64,000 nt of DNA from Flaveria trinervia (taxonomy: Eukaryota; Streptophyta; Magnoliopsida; Asterales; Asteraceae): assembly GCA_025506515.1 (NCBI GenBank), contig CM046453.1, forward strand, positions 31,559,845 to 31,623,844, written 5' to 3'. Numbering within the stretch: position 1 is the stretch's first letter; each line of letters opens with the position of its first letter. A model generated the notes under the pieces. That model saw nothing but the letters and a program-made list of their open reading frames with translations. It was not told the origin of the DNA and made no database searches. This document shows positions 22,500 to 32,456 of this stretch, piece by piece. Both the position numbers and the translations under genes were made by a program.

Positions 22500-23949
22500 T
22501 GTAAGGCCCCGTTCCTAGAGACCTCACAGTTGGTCATTCACAACATTAAATACATTAATATTATAAATTTACAAGCTTAAGCAGCGGAATCATTTTAACA
22601 AAGCCATTCATTTCATTTCATTAAAAACACTATTCTTGAGCGATACACTATTGTTTAACCGAATACAAAAGAATTGTTTAATTTGAATTGCAAACCAATA
22701 GCACTAACGAGTATGAATGGATGTCAGTCTTTTCCTGCCGAGTAGCTTCACCCTCGTGCCATCCTCAACAATGTTTACCTGCCAACTAAAAATGTATAAA
22801 AGTCAGCGTTCTCAGTGAGTTCTAGTTTTAAAAGTAATAAAATACTTTCTGTAAGGTATATATATGAAAATACTCTTTTTTTATGAAAACTTCATCTCTT
22901 TATACCAGAGCACGCATTAACTATACAGCCAGATAATGCTTTTTCTCTTTACTGTATGTCTTTTTTATTCTGTACTCTTTTATCTTTATCTTTTACTTTC
23001 TATATGGACCAATGAGCAATAACCTAAACTATATGCGCTGGGGAAACTGGTGCTGGGCTGGTCCCTCAATGGGCTCTGATTACTGTATACAAGGCCGGCC
23101 CAGTCACATAGGGTACGCTGCAAAGGTCCGCCAATCTCAATTAACTGGCCCCGTGTGCATAATAGGGTAGCTAACCCGCATCACAGTTGAGCTAATGACA
23201 ACATGGTCGTGCACCTCCTATAAGCTTGCAAGACTTGTTAACATTTTATTTAAGTTTCACTTCTCTTCTTCATTGCTCTTTCACTTTATTATTAGTAATA
23301 CTTTACGTTACAATAATAAACACACCACGTAAAGTCATACACTAATAGTAATAATAACAATACGGAACACTCATAAAACAATCATAATCATGCATAAAAC
23401 TAAGCATTAATAAGCCCTATTCAAACCTTGGTCAAGACCCTAATAGCACAGACTCCCAAAAATTTCGTAATAAATTCTAAGTGTTTTAGGCGCACCAACA
23501 CTATTTGGGCGCATGAGCCCTGTTTGCGCGCTTCATCGCTATGCGGGCGCATCAGCCAATACTTAACCACTTTAACACTTATGCGCATGAACTATTCAGG
23601 CGCATGGGCTATTCAGATGTATGGATACTTAGGTGCATGGGCCATTCGGTCGCATGGACACTATTGGGGGGCATGGCCCTACACTTAGTCGTCTGACTAA
23701 TATTCTTACCTTGAATTTATCCTCTTCTTCTTCTTCTTCTTCACACCGAGAGTTTTTCTGCTCTCACTCTCTCAAATCCGATGAAAAGTGATGTGAAAAG
23801 AGGGTGGGCGGCCATGCCCACCTTTACACCAACTTCTTTGTACTTTTGTCCTTTTTAAACTTTTAACCCCTCAACTTGGGTTAAATTGCATTTCCTACTT
23901 TTATTTTTCATTTCTTATCTTTCTTTTAAAAGAATAACCAGGTGTTACA
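22500..23949 (-). repeat. G1 3' LTR (1,450 bp)
   Basis: On the plus strand it begins TGTAAGGCCCC and ends GGTGTTACA (minus TGTAACACC...GGGGCCTTACA). It matches 28959-29498 from its 22500 end, and the inverted LTR at 5087-6713. It includes the CATGCGCC minisatellite. Confidence 0.9.
23480..23690. repeat. GGCGCATG minisatellite in G1 LTR
   Basis: About eleven degenerate copies of TTNGGCGCATG..., the complement of the CCATGCGCC unit at 5726-6075. The copy number is lower than in the plus-strand LTR. An open frame at 23428-23688 is a by-product. Confidence 0.75.
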
Positions 23950-23963
23950 AGTCTACTCCCCTT
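23950..23963 (-). promoter_or_regulatory. Polypurine tract of G1
   Basis: AAGGGGAGTAGACT on the minus strand lies next to the start TGTAACACC of the 3' LTR. Confidence 0.8.
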
Positions 23964-23988
23964 AAATAGGTTTCCTCTCGGAAACCTG

Positions 23989-24440
23989 TTATTCCTCAAA
24001 CAGATAAGGTAATGCTGCCTCATCTCCTCCTTAGTCTCCCATGTAGATTCGGATCCCTTCCTGTGCTTCCACCGTACAAGCACAAGAGGAACCACTTTAT
24101 TTCTCAATCTCTTCTCGTTTCTATCGATGACTGCCACTGGTTGCTCCACATAATTGAGCCTTTCATCTACTTTGATGTATTCCAGTGGAACAATCATGTC
24201 TTCATCGTCTAAGCACTTTCTCAGATGAGATACATAGAATCTTAGGTGAATTCCACTTAACTCATCTGGTATCTCCAATCTATAGGCCACCTCTCCTACT
24301 CGAGCAATAATCGGAAAAGGCCTATATACCTTGGGCTCAACTTGCCCCGCTTCCTAAATCGGATAATACCTTCCAAGGTGAGAACTTCAACATAATCCTG
24401 TCACCCACCTGGAACTCGATTGGTCTGCGTCGTTTATCGG
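23989..24440 (-). pseudogene. G1 integrase C-terminus with chromodomain-like block, broken
   Basis: The chromodomain of chromoviral integrases directs insertion toward marked chromatin. The minus strand reads LEIPDELSGIHLRFYVSHLR, then LRNKVVPLVLVRWKHRKGSE and TWETKEEMRQHY. A VRWKHR...TWE core is typical of this block in plant chromoviruses. A one-base loss after MRQHY puts the expected C-terminus (PYLFEE-stop at 23989) in another frame. The part at 24291-24440 (around FQVGDRIMLK and EVRP-like blocks) has several stops. It lies just before the polypurine tract. Confidence 0.75.
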
Positions 24441-25300
24441 CTTACCATTTCTATCTATCTTTGGCTGCCTTCATGAAGGCTTTAATCTTCTCAAGCTTCA
24501 CAGTCGTAACCTCAATTACCTCGGCGCTCCCCAATTCCTTCTGACCAATATCACCACAACAAACGGGTGTTCTGCATCTCCTACCGTATAGCATCTCATA
24601 TCGTGGCATGCCAATGCTCGCATGATAGTTGTTGTTGTATGAGAATTCAGCTAACGGTAAGTGGTCATCCCAACTTCCCCCAAAATCAATCACACATGCC
24701 CGAAGCATGTCTTCTAGTGTCTGAATTGTCCTTTCTTATTGACCATCAGTTTGGGGATTATAAGCTGTGCTAATATGTAACCTCGTCCCCATGGCGTCGT
24801 GCAATTTCTTCCAGAATTTGGAGGTAAACTAGGTGTCACAATCAGATACAATAGACACCAGCACACCATGACGAGTTACAATTTCCTTGATGAATAGATC
24901 CGCGAACCTCTCAGATGAATATTTCTCGCAGATCGGTAGGAATTGAGCACTCTTCGTCAAACGGTCAACTATCACCCATATGGCATCATACCCTTTCGGA
25001 GTACACGACAACTTCGTAATGAAATCCATGGTGATGTGCTCCCACTTCCATTCCAGTATATCCAAAGGTTGAATCTTCCCATACGGATTCTGATGTTCGG
25101 CCTTCACCTGTAAGAAAGTAAGGCACTTACTCACATACCCCACCACATCGCGCTTCATACCCGACCACCAATAATCTTTCTTCATATCTTGATACATTTT
25201 CGTGGCACTAGGATGAACGGAGTATCGAGTCTTGTGGGCTTCATCAATAATCTTCACTCGTAGATCCCCAAATAAGGAATCCACACCCGTCTGTACCGGG
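24441..25300 (-). pseudogene. G1 integrase core, broken
   Basis: The HHCC zinc finger shows HKTRYSVHPSATKMYQDMKK and KCLTFLQVK. The second cysteine of the CX2C pair is Phe here (25114-25116), so zinc binding is lost. The catalytic core shows WEHITMDFITKL, IVSDCDT (stop next) and ERTIQTLEDMLRA, giving D, D, E. Stops break it at 24828 and just before ERTIQ. The later block WDDHLPLAEFSYNNNYH is typical of gypsy integrases. Confidence 0.85.
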
Positions 25301-25980
25301 TTTTAACAACAAGTGTGTTTTCACCCAATTCCCCAACCAGACCTCTCATCCTTTCAGAGTTAAGATGATCTTCTTTCAGTGCCTCATCTTGAAACTCTTT
25401 GACTTTCTTCATCACATCAGAGGTCATGATTAGTTGATATGCTTTCACCCGAATTGGCTTGGGCCTCTCCTTTCGGCTAAAGGCATCAGCCACTACGTTG
25501 ACTTTGCCCGGATGACAATGGATCTCGTAATCATAATCTTTTATGAGCTCTAACCATCTTCTCTGCCTCATGTTTAGGTCCTTCTGCTCAAAGAAGTACT
25601 TCAAGCATTTGTGGTCAGTGAAAATGGTGCACTTCGTCCTGTACAGATAATGCCTCCAAATCTATAGTGCAAAGATCACGTCTGCTAGCTCCAAGTCGTG
25701 AGTGGGCTAATTGACCTCATAAACCATCAACTGTCGGGATGCATAGGCTATAACCTTCCCTCTCTGCATTAGCACGCACCCTAACCCCGAGTAGGAAGTA
25801 TCTGAATAGACCACCAAATCCTTGCTTCCTTTGGGTAATGACAGGACAGGAGCTTGAGTCAACCTTGCCTTTAACTCCTCGAATGCTTTCTCTTGAGCCT
25901 GACCCCATATAAACTTTACATTCTTTCGGGTCAACTTGGTTAGTGGAGAAGCGATCTTGGAAATGTCTTGGATGAATCCT
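25301..25980 (-). pseudogene. G1 RNase H region, broken
   Basis: RNase H shows VVYSDTSYSGLGCVLMQ, YASRQL, then after two stops near 25706 and 25660 IFTDHKCLKYFFEQKDLNMR, RRWLELIKDYDYEIHCHPGK and NVVADAFSRK. This is the standard gypsy RNase H order. The ATG-less junction pieces show stops in place of Tyr and Glu codons. Confidence 0.85.
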
Positions 25981-26858
25981 CTATAGTAGCCCGCCAAACC
26001 CAAGAAGCTACGAATCTCGGATGGCGTCTTCGGTGACTTCCATTGCATAACCGCCTCCACCTTTGCCGGGTCCACCATGATTTCGTTAGGATTCACCACA
26101 TGACCCAAGAACTGAACTTCGTGCAACTAGAATGCGCACTTGGAAAATTTGGCATACAACTTATCCCTTCTTAATGTCTCCAACACCTCCCGAATGTGAC
26201 CGGCATGCTCTTCTTCGCTCTTCGAGTAGATCAGGATATTATCAATAAACATAATCATTGATCTATCCAACATCGGCTGGCACACTCAATTTAACAAATC
26301 CATAAAGGCAGCTCACATGTTAGTTAGACCAAAAGACATAATGAGGAACTAATAGTGTCCATAACGCGTACGGAAAGCTGTCTTAGGAATGTCTTGTTCC
26401 TTCACCTCCAATTGATGGTAGCCAGATCGTAGATCTATTCTCAAGAACCCACTGGCACCTTGGAGCTGGTCGAACAAGTCATCAATCCTTGGTAACGGGT
26501 ACCGATTCTTCACCGTCAACTTGTTCAGCTCTCGATAGTCAATGCACATTCGCATACTTCCATCCTTTTTCTTTACAAACAATACCGGAGCACCCCACGG
26601 AGAGATACCTGGCCAAATGAATCTCTTATCCATTAAATCTTGCAATTGGCTCACAAGTTCCTTCATCTCAGTCGGAGCTAATCGATGTGGTGCTTTGGTA
26701 ACGGGTTGAGCACCGGGTATCAAATCAATTTGGAACTCAATCTCGCGATCCGGTGGCACGTTGGGTAAGTCTTCCGGGAATACGTTCGGAAACTCGCACA
26801 CCACTGGTACCTCAGATAATTGTGGTACCGACGCATCCACATCTTTTACGTATGCCAA
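25981..26858 (-). pseudogene. G1 reverse transcriptase, catalytic motif altered
   Basis: The minus strand reads ISPWGAPVLFVKKKDGSMRM, CIDYRELNKLTVKNRYPLPR, FLRIDLRSGYHQLEVKEQDI and KTAFRTRYGHY-stop. It continues after the stop to MFIDNILIYSKSEEEHAGHI. The second aspartate of the catalytic pair is Asn (FIDN at 26238-26249). A stop stands for the Arg of the usual LNRVCQP block, and another before LHEVQFLGHVVNP. Most changes fit C-to-T or G-to-A transitions at former CG sites. The next domain (EIRSFLGLAGYYRGFIQDIS) follows. Confidence 0.9.
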
Positions 26859-27335
26859 GTAGGCACTACATCAACGTTTCATGCACTTCCCCACCACCGC
26901 CATCGAAATCACCTTCGGGATCGTAGTAACGCGATCTCCATAAATCGTAACCAAACTCCCATCGGGCGCAACTAATCGAATCATCTTCTTGCGACATACC
27001 ATGTTTGCTTCATAGGTTGCTAACCAGCCCATCCTTAATACTACATAAAATCCACCTAGGGGCATCACGTGTAACCAAGTAGCAAACCTAGGACTTTCCA
27101 GTTCTACAACACAGTCCTCTATCACATCAGCAATTCTAGTGGACTTACCAATAGTGGTTTCTACATCTAATGGTTCACTGACATTTCTACTACAAATAGG
27201 TAACTTAGTACAAAAGTAGTGGAAATAAAACTCCTACAAGCACTGGAATCAAACAATACAGAGGCACAAGTTTGGTTTACTAGAAACATACCTGACACGA
27301 CATCGGGATCAGCTCTGGCTTCTTCCTGGGTCATG
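26859..27335 (-). pseudogene. G1 aspartic protease region, active site altered
   Basis: SVLFDSSACRSFIS lies at the place of the usual LFDSGASHSFIS motif. The catalytic Gly is Ser here (27242-27250 reads D-S-S), which should abolish activity. Further on, RFATWLHVMPLGGFYVVLRM, GWLATYEANMVCRKK and GDRVTTIPKVISM follow the normal protease-to-RT linker, in which GMDWL would be expected. A stop at 26868 precedes the RT block. Confidence 0.8.
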
Positions 27336-28606
27336 GTGTAAGCTCTAGCAGTTGCCCTCTGCCCTCCTTCCTCCGGCTTCTTCTTTGCTCCGCAGCTCTC
27401 CGCCCTCGGCTTCTTACAGTCTTTGGTCGCGTGGCCCTCCCAGCCATAGTTATAACACTTCAGCGCCCTACAGTCTCTAGCGATGTGGCCAGGCTTGCCA
27501 CACCTGAAGCATACATTCATTCCCATCCTGCACTCACCAATATGCTCCCTTTTACATCTGCCACACTTTTTCAGCCCTGATCTTGACGACACCCCACGGT
27601 CATCCACCTTCATCTTCTTGTTGTTTGGAGTGAAAGCACCACGTCCAAACCTCTTCTTGTTCTAGTTCTTACCATTCCCACTCGTTTTCTTCACCTCCAC
27701 CACAGTCTCCTCTCCCTCATCATACAATCTACCAGCCAAATCCACCATCAATCGAAAGGTACCTGGCTGAGCAGCAATCAAGTGTGTGTGAATGTCAGCC
27801 CGCAGTCCCTGGATGTACCTCTTGATCTTCCTTGACACTGGCATCACCTGATCCGGCACCAGCCTCGCCATCTCATTGAATGTAGTGGTGTACTGGTTGT
27901 GGGTCATGGTTCCCGCTTCCAGTTGCAAGAAGTCCCTCTCGATTTTATTGAGTTCCCTATGAGGGCAGAATTCCTTGACCACCAACTTCTTTAGTTCACT
28001 CCACCTCATCCTTCCGATTGCCCTGGTACCCTTAGCTTGGGCAATATTGTCCCACCAACACAGCGCTGAATCAACGAAAGAGTGAGTTGCGAACTTCACC
28101 TTCTGGTCCTCGCGGCACTCACTGATCTCCAAGACTGTCTCCATCTCCCTCACCTAGTGGTGAGTAGCAGCAGCATTTCCATTGCCATCGAATGTCGGGG
28201 GCTTACACCTTTGGCACACCCCATAACTGCGCCCTCCCATCGCTACCCCCACTACATCATCCTCCTCCTCATCGGACAACACAGTCTCAGACTCCGGTTG
28301 TTCCTTCTCCTTTCTACTCTCCTTGCCCGTTGATCCCTTTCTAGTCTCCTTCTCCTTCCTCTCCTCGCTTCTCACAGCCCTGATGACTTCCGTCACCACA
28401 GACGGTAAGACTGTCTGCATGACTTGGTGTACTACATCAGCAATCGCCTCCCTAGGTAAGGCATTCAAGCTAGCATTTGCTTTCTCTTCACTCCCGCCCT
28501 GAACCTCAGGGTTCTCATGGGTCGTCTCAGGAGCCTTAACACTACTCCTAGTCACACGTGGACGGCCTCTGCCTCTAGGAGTCTTGGAAGATTTCTGTCC
28601 AGTCAT
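27336..28606 (-). pseudogene. G1 gag with CCHC knuckles, two stops
   Basis: Gag starts MTGQKSSKTPRGRGRPRVTR at 28606. A charged region (RKEKETRKGSTGKESRKEKE) is followed by PPTFDG and then, after a TAG at 28154, the retrotransposon gag fold (SALCWWDNIAQAKG, EFCPHRELNKIERDFLQLEA, GTMTHNQYTTTFNEMARLVP, KRYIQGLRADI). A second stop is at 27662. Zinc-binding part: CGRCKREHIGEC (short spacing), CFRCGKPGHIARDC (normal) and CYNYGWEGHATKDC, whose second Cys is Tyr. Apart from the two stops the frame holds. Confidence 0.85.
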
Positions 28607-28942
28607 CCTCTAACACACTATAAGATTCAAACACTAACGCGATCATTCAAGGGAATAGCTCAGTTTATGTCAAGTATAATAAGTCCCTAATTACAGTGGC
28701 CAGTTGTGATTAGCCACTTACATTACTTGTCATACCCCAAGCATTTCCTATCCTGACTTAATCAGTATCTAAATCTACTAAGAGCACATAAATCAAATAG
28801 CATGCGCACATAATGCCAATTAACATTAAAGGAAAACACATGATGGCACGTAGCTACTCGGGCTGACATCCCTCCAGTTGTCCTATTTTCACATTAGGTT
28901 TAGATTTTAAAAATATTATTTAACCCAATTCTCTGAAACTTT
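28607..28942 (-). other. G1 leader between primer site and gag
   Basis: Untranslated leader of the gypsy element. I see no motif in it beyond AT-rich sequence. Confidence 0.7.
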
Positions 28943-28955
28943 GGCTTTGATACCA
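28943..28955 (-). promoter_or_regulatory. Primer binding site of G1, tRNA-Met type
   Basis: TGGTATCAAAGCC on the minus strand, three bases after the LTR end CCTTACA. Fits initiator tRNA-Met with one mismatch. Confidence 0.85.
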
Positions 28956-28958
28956 GCT

Positions 28959-29498
28959 TGTAAGGCCCTATTCCCAGACACCTCACAGTAGGTCATTCAC
29001 AACATTAAATACATTAAACATTATAAATTAAAAGAATTGTTTAATTTGCATTGCAAAACAACAGCAATAACAAGTATGAATGGATGTCAGTCTTTACCCT
29101 CGTGCCATCCTCGACAATGCTTACCTGCCAGCTGAAAATGTATAAAAGTCAGCGTTGTTGAGTGAGTTCTAGTTTTAAAAGTAAAAAATACTTTCTGTAA
29201 GGTATATATATGAAGATACTCTTTTTTATGAAAACTTCATGTCTTTATATGTGAGCACGCATTAACTATACAACCAGATTATGCTTTTTCTCTTTACTGT
29301 ATGCCTTGTTTATTTCGTACTCTTTAATCTTATCTTTCACTGTCTATGTGGACCAATGAGCAATACCCTAAACTATATGCGTGGGGGAAACTGGTGCTGG
29401 GCCCTCTGGTCCCTCAATGGGCTCTGATTACTATATACAAGGCCGGCCCAGTCACCTAGGGTACACTGCAAAGGTCCGTCAATCTCAATGGACTGGCC
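28959..29498 (-). repeat. G1 5' LTR, truncated (540 bp left)
   Basis: Matches 22500 onward of the 3' LTR (TGTAAGGCCC..., the GGTATATATATGAA block, CAAGGCCGGCCCAGTCAC). It ends abruptly after CTGGCCCC at 29498, where the partner continues GTGTGCATAATAGGG. About 900 bp, including the minisatellite, are missing. Confidence 0.85.
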
Positions 29499-30255
29499 CC
29501 TATTGGACCCTTAAAAGGATCATACATGCCAACTCAATGGGTGATTTGATGATTGCTCTGCTGAAATCCCATAAGTCCAAGAAGGAATGCAGATGAAGAA
29601 TCTGGTAAGAAGAATAAAGTATTGTCTCCCACATTTGTCAATGCGGAAAGCATAAAACAAGTACGGACAAGTATTTGTTCTTCAGCATTGAAAAATACGG
29701 AAGACCAAGAATGGATGCAAACAAGTACTTACTCTTCCGCATTGACTAATGCGGAAGACAAAGTAAATGCTCATAAGACTTTGCTCATTTGCATTGACAA
29801 ATGCGAATGACCGAACAAATGCGCACAAGTATTTGTTCATCCACGTTACCAATGCGGATGACCAACATACTAATGTGGTTGATCAAGTGGAAATGCTGAT
29901 CAAGTTAACTCATCCGCATTTGTCAATCCGGATGAACAAGCAAAGATGCGGATGAAGATTTAGACTTGTTCTGATGTAATAGGTTAGGGGTAGTTTACTC
30001 ATTTTTTAAAAGGCATGTTGTATTCCTATAAATAGAATAGATACCTCGTACATGAGGTGACGGCTGATAGATAGAGAAGTTTTATTGTAATTATTCTGTG
30101 TAATTTATCAACTTTCATATATCAACTCAAAAGCATTTATGAGTATTTTTCTTGCATTGAATGTTTTTTGATTTTTTGTTTCCGCCACTCAATCATTAAC
30201 TTGGTTACCATATTCGATTCACAGTAAGAATATCACTCTTACTCAACCCCAGGCA
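29499..30255 (+). repeat. D 5' LTR, left boundary uncertain
   Basis: The right end CCCCAGGCA precedes a primer site. From 29630 to 29950 it carries repeated AATGCGGAAGA/TCTTCCGCATT palindromes. A TATAAATAG box lies at 30027-30035. The left edge is the junction with the cut gypsy LTR. The first bases TATTGGACCC may be a changed TG start. The 3' LTR near 59040-59262 shares the GCGG words, but I cannot align the first part. Confidence 0.6.
29630..29960 (+). repeat. GCGGAA palindrome array in D LTR
   Basis: Repeats of AATGCGGAAGAC in both orientations alternate with ACAAGTACTTGTTC-like words. The best hairpin is TCTTCCGCATT, three bases, then AATGCGGAAGA near 29732-29758. Small open frames over this region (29622-29955) are by-products. 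Confidence 0.8.
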
Positions 30256-30256
30256 A

Positions 30257-30269
30257 TTGCTATCAGAGC
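30257..30269 (+). promoter_or_regulatory. Primer binding site of D (altered)
   Basis: TTGCTATCAGAGC replaces TTGGTATCAGAGC, one changed base, one base after the LTR end. tRNA-Met type. Confidence 0.7.
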
Positions 30270-30547
30270 TTTGACTCTCGATTGTTTTTCAGATCTGCGA
30301 AAGAACTGAATAGAATTTGATTGATCTGGTAATCGAGTTGCTAGTAGAGTATATCATATTCTCTACTTAGTAAACAACAGAAATTACTCTTGTCAACACA
30401 AACTCATCAAAATACTCACAACACCAAGAAACTTAGTATCATCATAGATCTGTTTCTAAATTCCGTTGAAACTGTTTGGACTAAGTTGGACTAATCAATC
30501 CTAAAATCATCAAAATCTATATTATACAAGTTAAACACATAGTTAAA

Positions 30548-31378
30548 ATGGATTCTAACAGCTACTCAGAACTTGGTCATACACCTAAACCTCCAATGCT
30601 TAAACATAAATCTAAGTTTAAACAGTGGAAAATTAGGTTTAGGAATTACATCACAGGTGTAGATCCTGATTTCTGGATATCAATATGCAAGGGGACACAC
30701 ATCCGTGTTACTATGTTTGCAGATCAAGCTGCAATATATAGAATTGCCAGAATACCCATTGAAGATCTGACCTTAGATGAAGAAGACTACAAGAAAATCA
30801 AGATAGACCTCCAAGCCTACTCAATTCTGACTCAAGCACTCAAGATGGATGTGCTGAGAAGACTAGAGAAGTATGGAACTGCAAAAGCTGTGTGGGATGC
30901 ACTCAAAATCATGTGTGAAGGAAGCAGTGAAGTGGCTGAAATCAACAAAGACAAGCTTGTCAATCAGTATGAAACATTTCACCACACCAACGGAGAATCA
31001 ATCTCTAAGCAACTGCATAGATTTGTACAGTTAGTAAATGACTTGGAAATCATGGAAGTCACTTACAAAATTAAAGAATTAAACAAAAAGATGCTTCACA
31101 GTCTCCCTGAAAGCTGGAAACAGAATGTAACTATGCTAAAAATACTCTTGATCTTGAGAGTACTACTCTAGACATCATGATAGCCAAAATTGAAGCTTTA
31201 GAACTTGATGAAAGAAGTTGAAATCTTGGTGGACCTAGATTAATTGAGGCTTACAAATTTCCATCAGAATCTCATTCTATGGAAAATGCATTCATCACTG
31301 AGGAGGATGATTTTATCTCATCTAGAGATCAAATGAACAATACTGGGTTAATTGTAACTCCACCAATCAATCATCCTT
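30548..31378 (+). pseudogene. D gag, N-terminal part (UBN2), split by A2
   Basis: Starts MDSNSYSELGHTPKPPMLKH. UBN2-like blocks follow: KFKQWKIRFRNYITGVDPDF, YSILTQALKMDVLRRLEKYG, TAKAVWDALKIMCEG, NQYETFHHTNGES, LHSLPESWKQNVTM. A base change or loss near 31140 ends the frame at 31171, but the continuation in another frame reads LDIMIAKIEALELDER and then ENAFITEEDDFISS up to 31378. The next residues are found at 52029 after A2. The break point is Ser/Pro-rich linker sequence. Confidence 0.85.
31374..31378. repeat. Target site duplication of A2, left copy (TCCTT)
   Basis: TCCTT precedes TGTTAGG and recurs at 52029-52033 after the other end of A2. Confidence 0.9.
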
Positions 31379-32240
31379 TGTTAGGATCAGAGATCTATGT
31401 TTGATTGATTAGAGAGTATAGCAGCGGAATTCTAACAATGAATTAGCCAATTCACAAGAACGAAACGATATTCAATAAAGAACGAAGACGGTTATAGAGA
31501 GAGAATTCTGCAAATATATTTCATTCAATATTCGCTTTCGTGGTAACGGAATGTCACAATTACAATTAGGTCGACACCTCTTATATAAGAGATGTGACGT
31601 CTGCTCATGTCACTTCATAGTGACATCTAACAGAATTATTTCAACTGAAACACAACTACTAAAGATGTCAAAACAGCTGACATCTCCTTACAAAAATACC
31701 AAGTGTTATCAGTTTCTATAACTACTGAAAAACATAAAACTACTGAATCTACAACGACTGAAGAACAAGCTCTTCAGTCGTTTTACAAAACTACTGAAAG
31801 TAAAAACATAAAACTACTAATATCATAACTACTAAAGAAGTACTCTTCAGCTGTTGTGACAACTACTAAAACTTCAGTACTTGATCTTCAGACTTGAACT
31901 TCAGACGTTTCATTAGCTGATGACTTCAGTAGATATCATCAGCTGATGTCTTCAGTCTTTGTCTTCAGACTTTGTACACCAGTTGTTGATCTTCAGTACT
32001 TGTAAACTCTTCAGCTGTTGTACTTCAGTACTTTGGTCTTCAGCTTCAGCACTTGTGTTCTTCAGCTGTTGAACTTCAGCACTTTAGTCTTCAGCTGTTG
32101 AAGTCTTCAGCACTTGATCTTCAGCTGTTGGAGTTTTCAGCACTTGTCAAACTGCTGATGAAGCCTTCAGTAGTTGTTGTGATATCATGTGGGACTTAGA
32201 GGTTTTCTGATCTTGGCTCATTGGTTCTTTTGGTCCAACA
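31379..32240 (-). repeat. A2 3' LTR (862 bp)
   Basis: Plus strand TGTTAGGATCAG...GGTCCAACA. Contains TTATATAA at 31581, TGACGTC at 31595-31601, the ACGACTGAAGA/TCTTCAGTCGT hairpin near 31750-31785 and a dense CTTCAG array at about 31850-32170. Confidence 0.95.
31581..31601 (-). promoter_or_regulatory. TATA box and TGACGT motif, A2 3' LTR
   Basis: The same pair as in A1, read on the minus strand: TGACGTC complement at 31595-31601 upstream of TTATATAA at 31581-31589. It is repeated at 51383-51389 and 51369-51377 in the other LTR. Confidence 0.65.
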
Positions 32241-32251
32241 AACTCCCCCTG
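32241..32251 (-). promoter_or_regulatory. Polypurine tract of A2
   Basis: CAGGGGGAGTT on the minus strand, directly before the 3' LTR start TGTTGGACC. Confidence 0.85.
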
Positions 32252-32456
32252 AACCAATGCAGCCAAAACCTCTAATTTATTTATTTTCCCACTTATTGTT
32301 GGCAAAAAGGTTGGCCTTTTTCCTTCTTGATCAGTAGAGAAGATGACCATATAAGCTCCGTCCTGGGAAGAAATATTAGATATATTTTTGGCAAGAAATG
32401 AATGGGAACTCTATTTTGGGGAACTGGACACAGAGTTGTTATCCCATTCATAAGGT

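Larger units (their letters stand above)
22500..29498 (-). mobile_element. G1: Ty3/gypsy chromovirus (Tekay-like), about 7 kb, 5' LTR truncated
   Basis: On the minus strand the order is LTR fragment, primer site, gag with knuckles, protease, RT, RNase H, integrase, chromodomain-like C-terminus, polypurine tract and a full 1,450-bp LTR. Integrase after RT places it in Ty3/gypsy, and the C-terminal block and long LTR suggest Tekay (inference). The 3' LTR ends at 22500, with possible target bases CGACT at 22495-22499. The 5' LTR is cut at 29498, so the second duplication is lost. Many stops, frameshifts and altered catalytic residues mark it as dead. Confidence 0.9.
29499..31378 (+). mobile_element. 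D: copia element, left part (continues at 52029-59262)
   Basis: LTR, primer site and the first part of gag on the plus strand. Interrupted in gag at 31378 by A2, with TCCTT duplicated on both sides. Without the insertions D is about 9.1 kb to 59262. It is a long-gag copia related to the SIRE/Tork side by its gag (inference), and has no aORF. Confidence 0.85.

Noticed and set aside
29381..29955. Several small plus-strand open frames
   Set aside because: They cover the cut gypsy LTR and the GCGGAA repeat of the D LTR; no protein domain.
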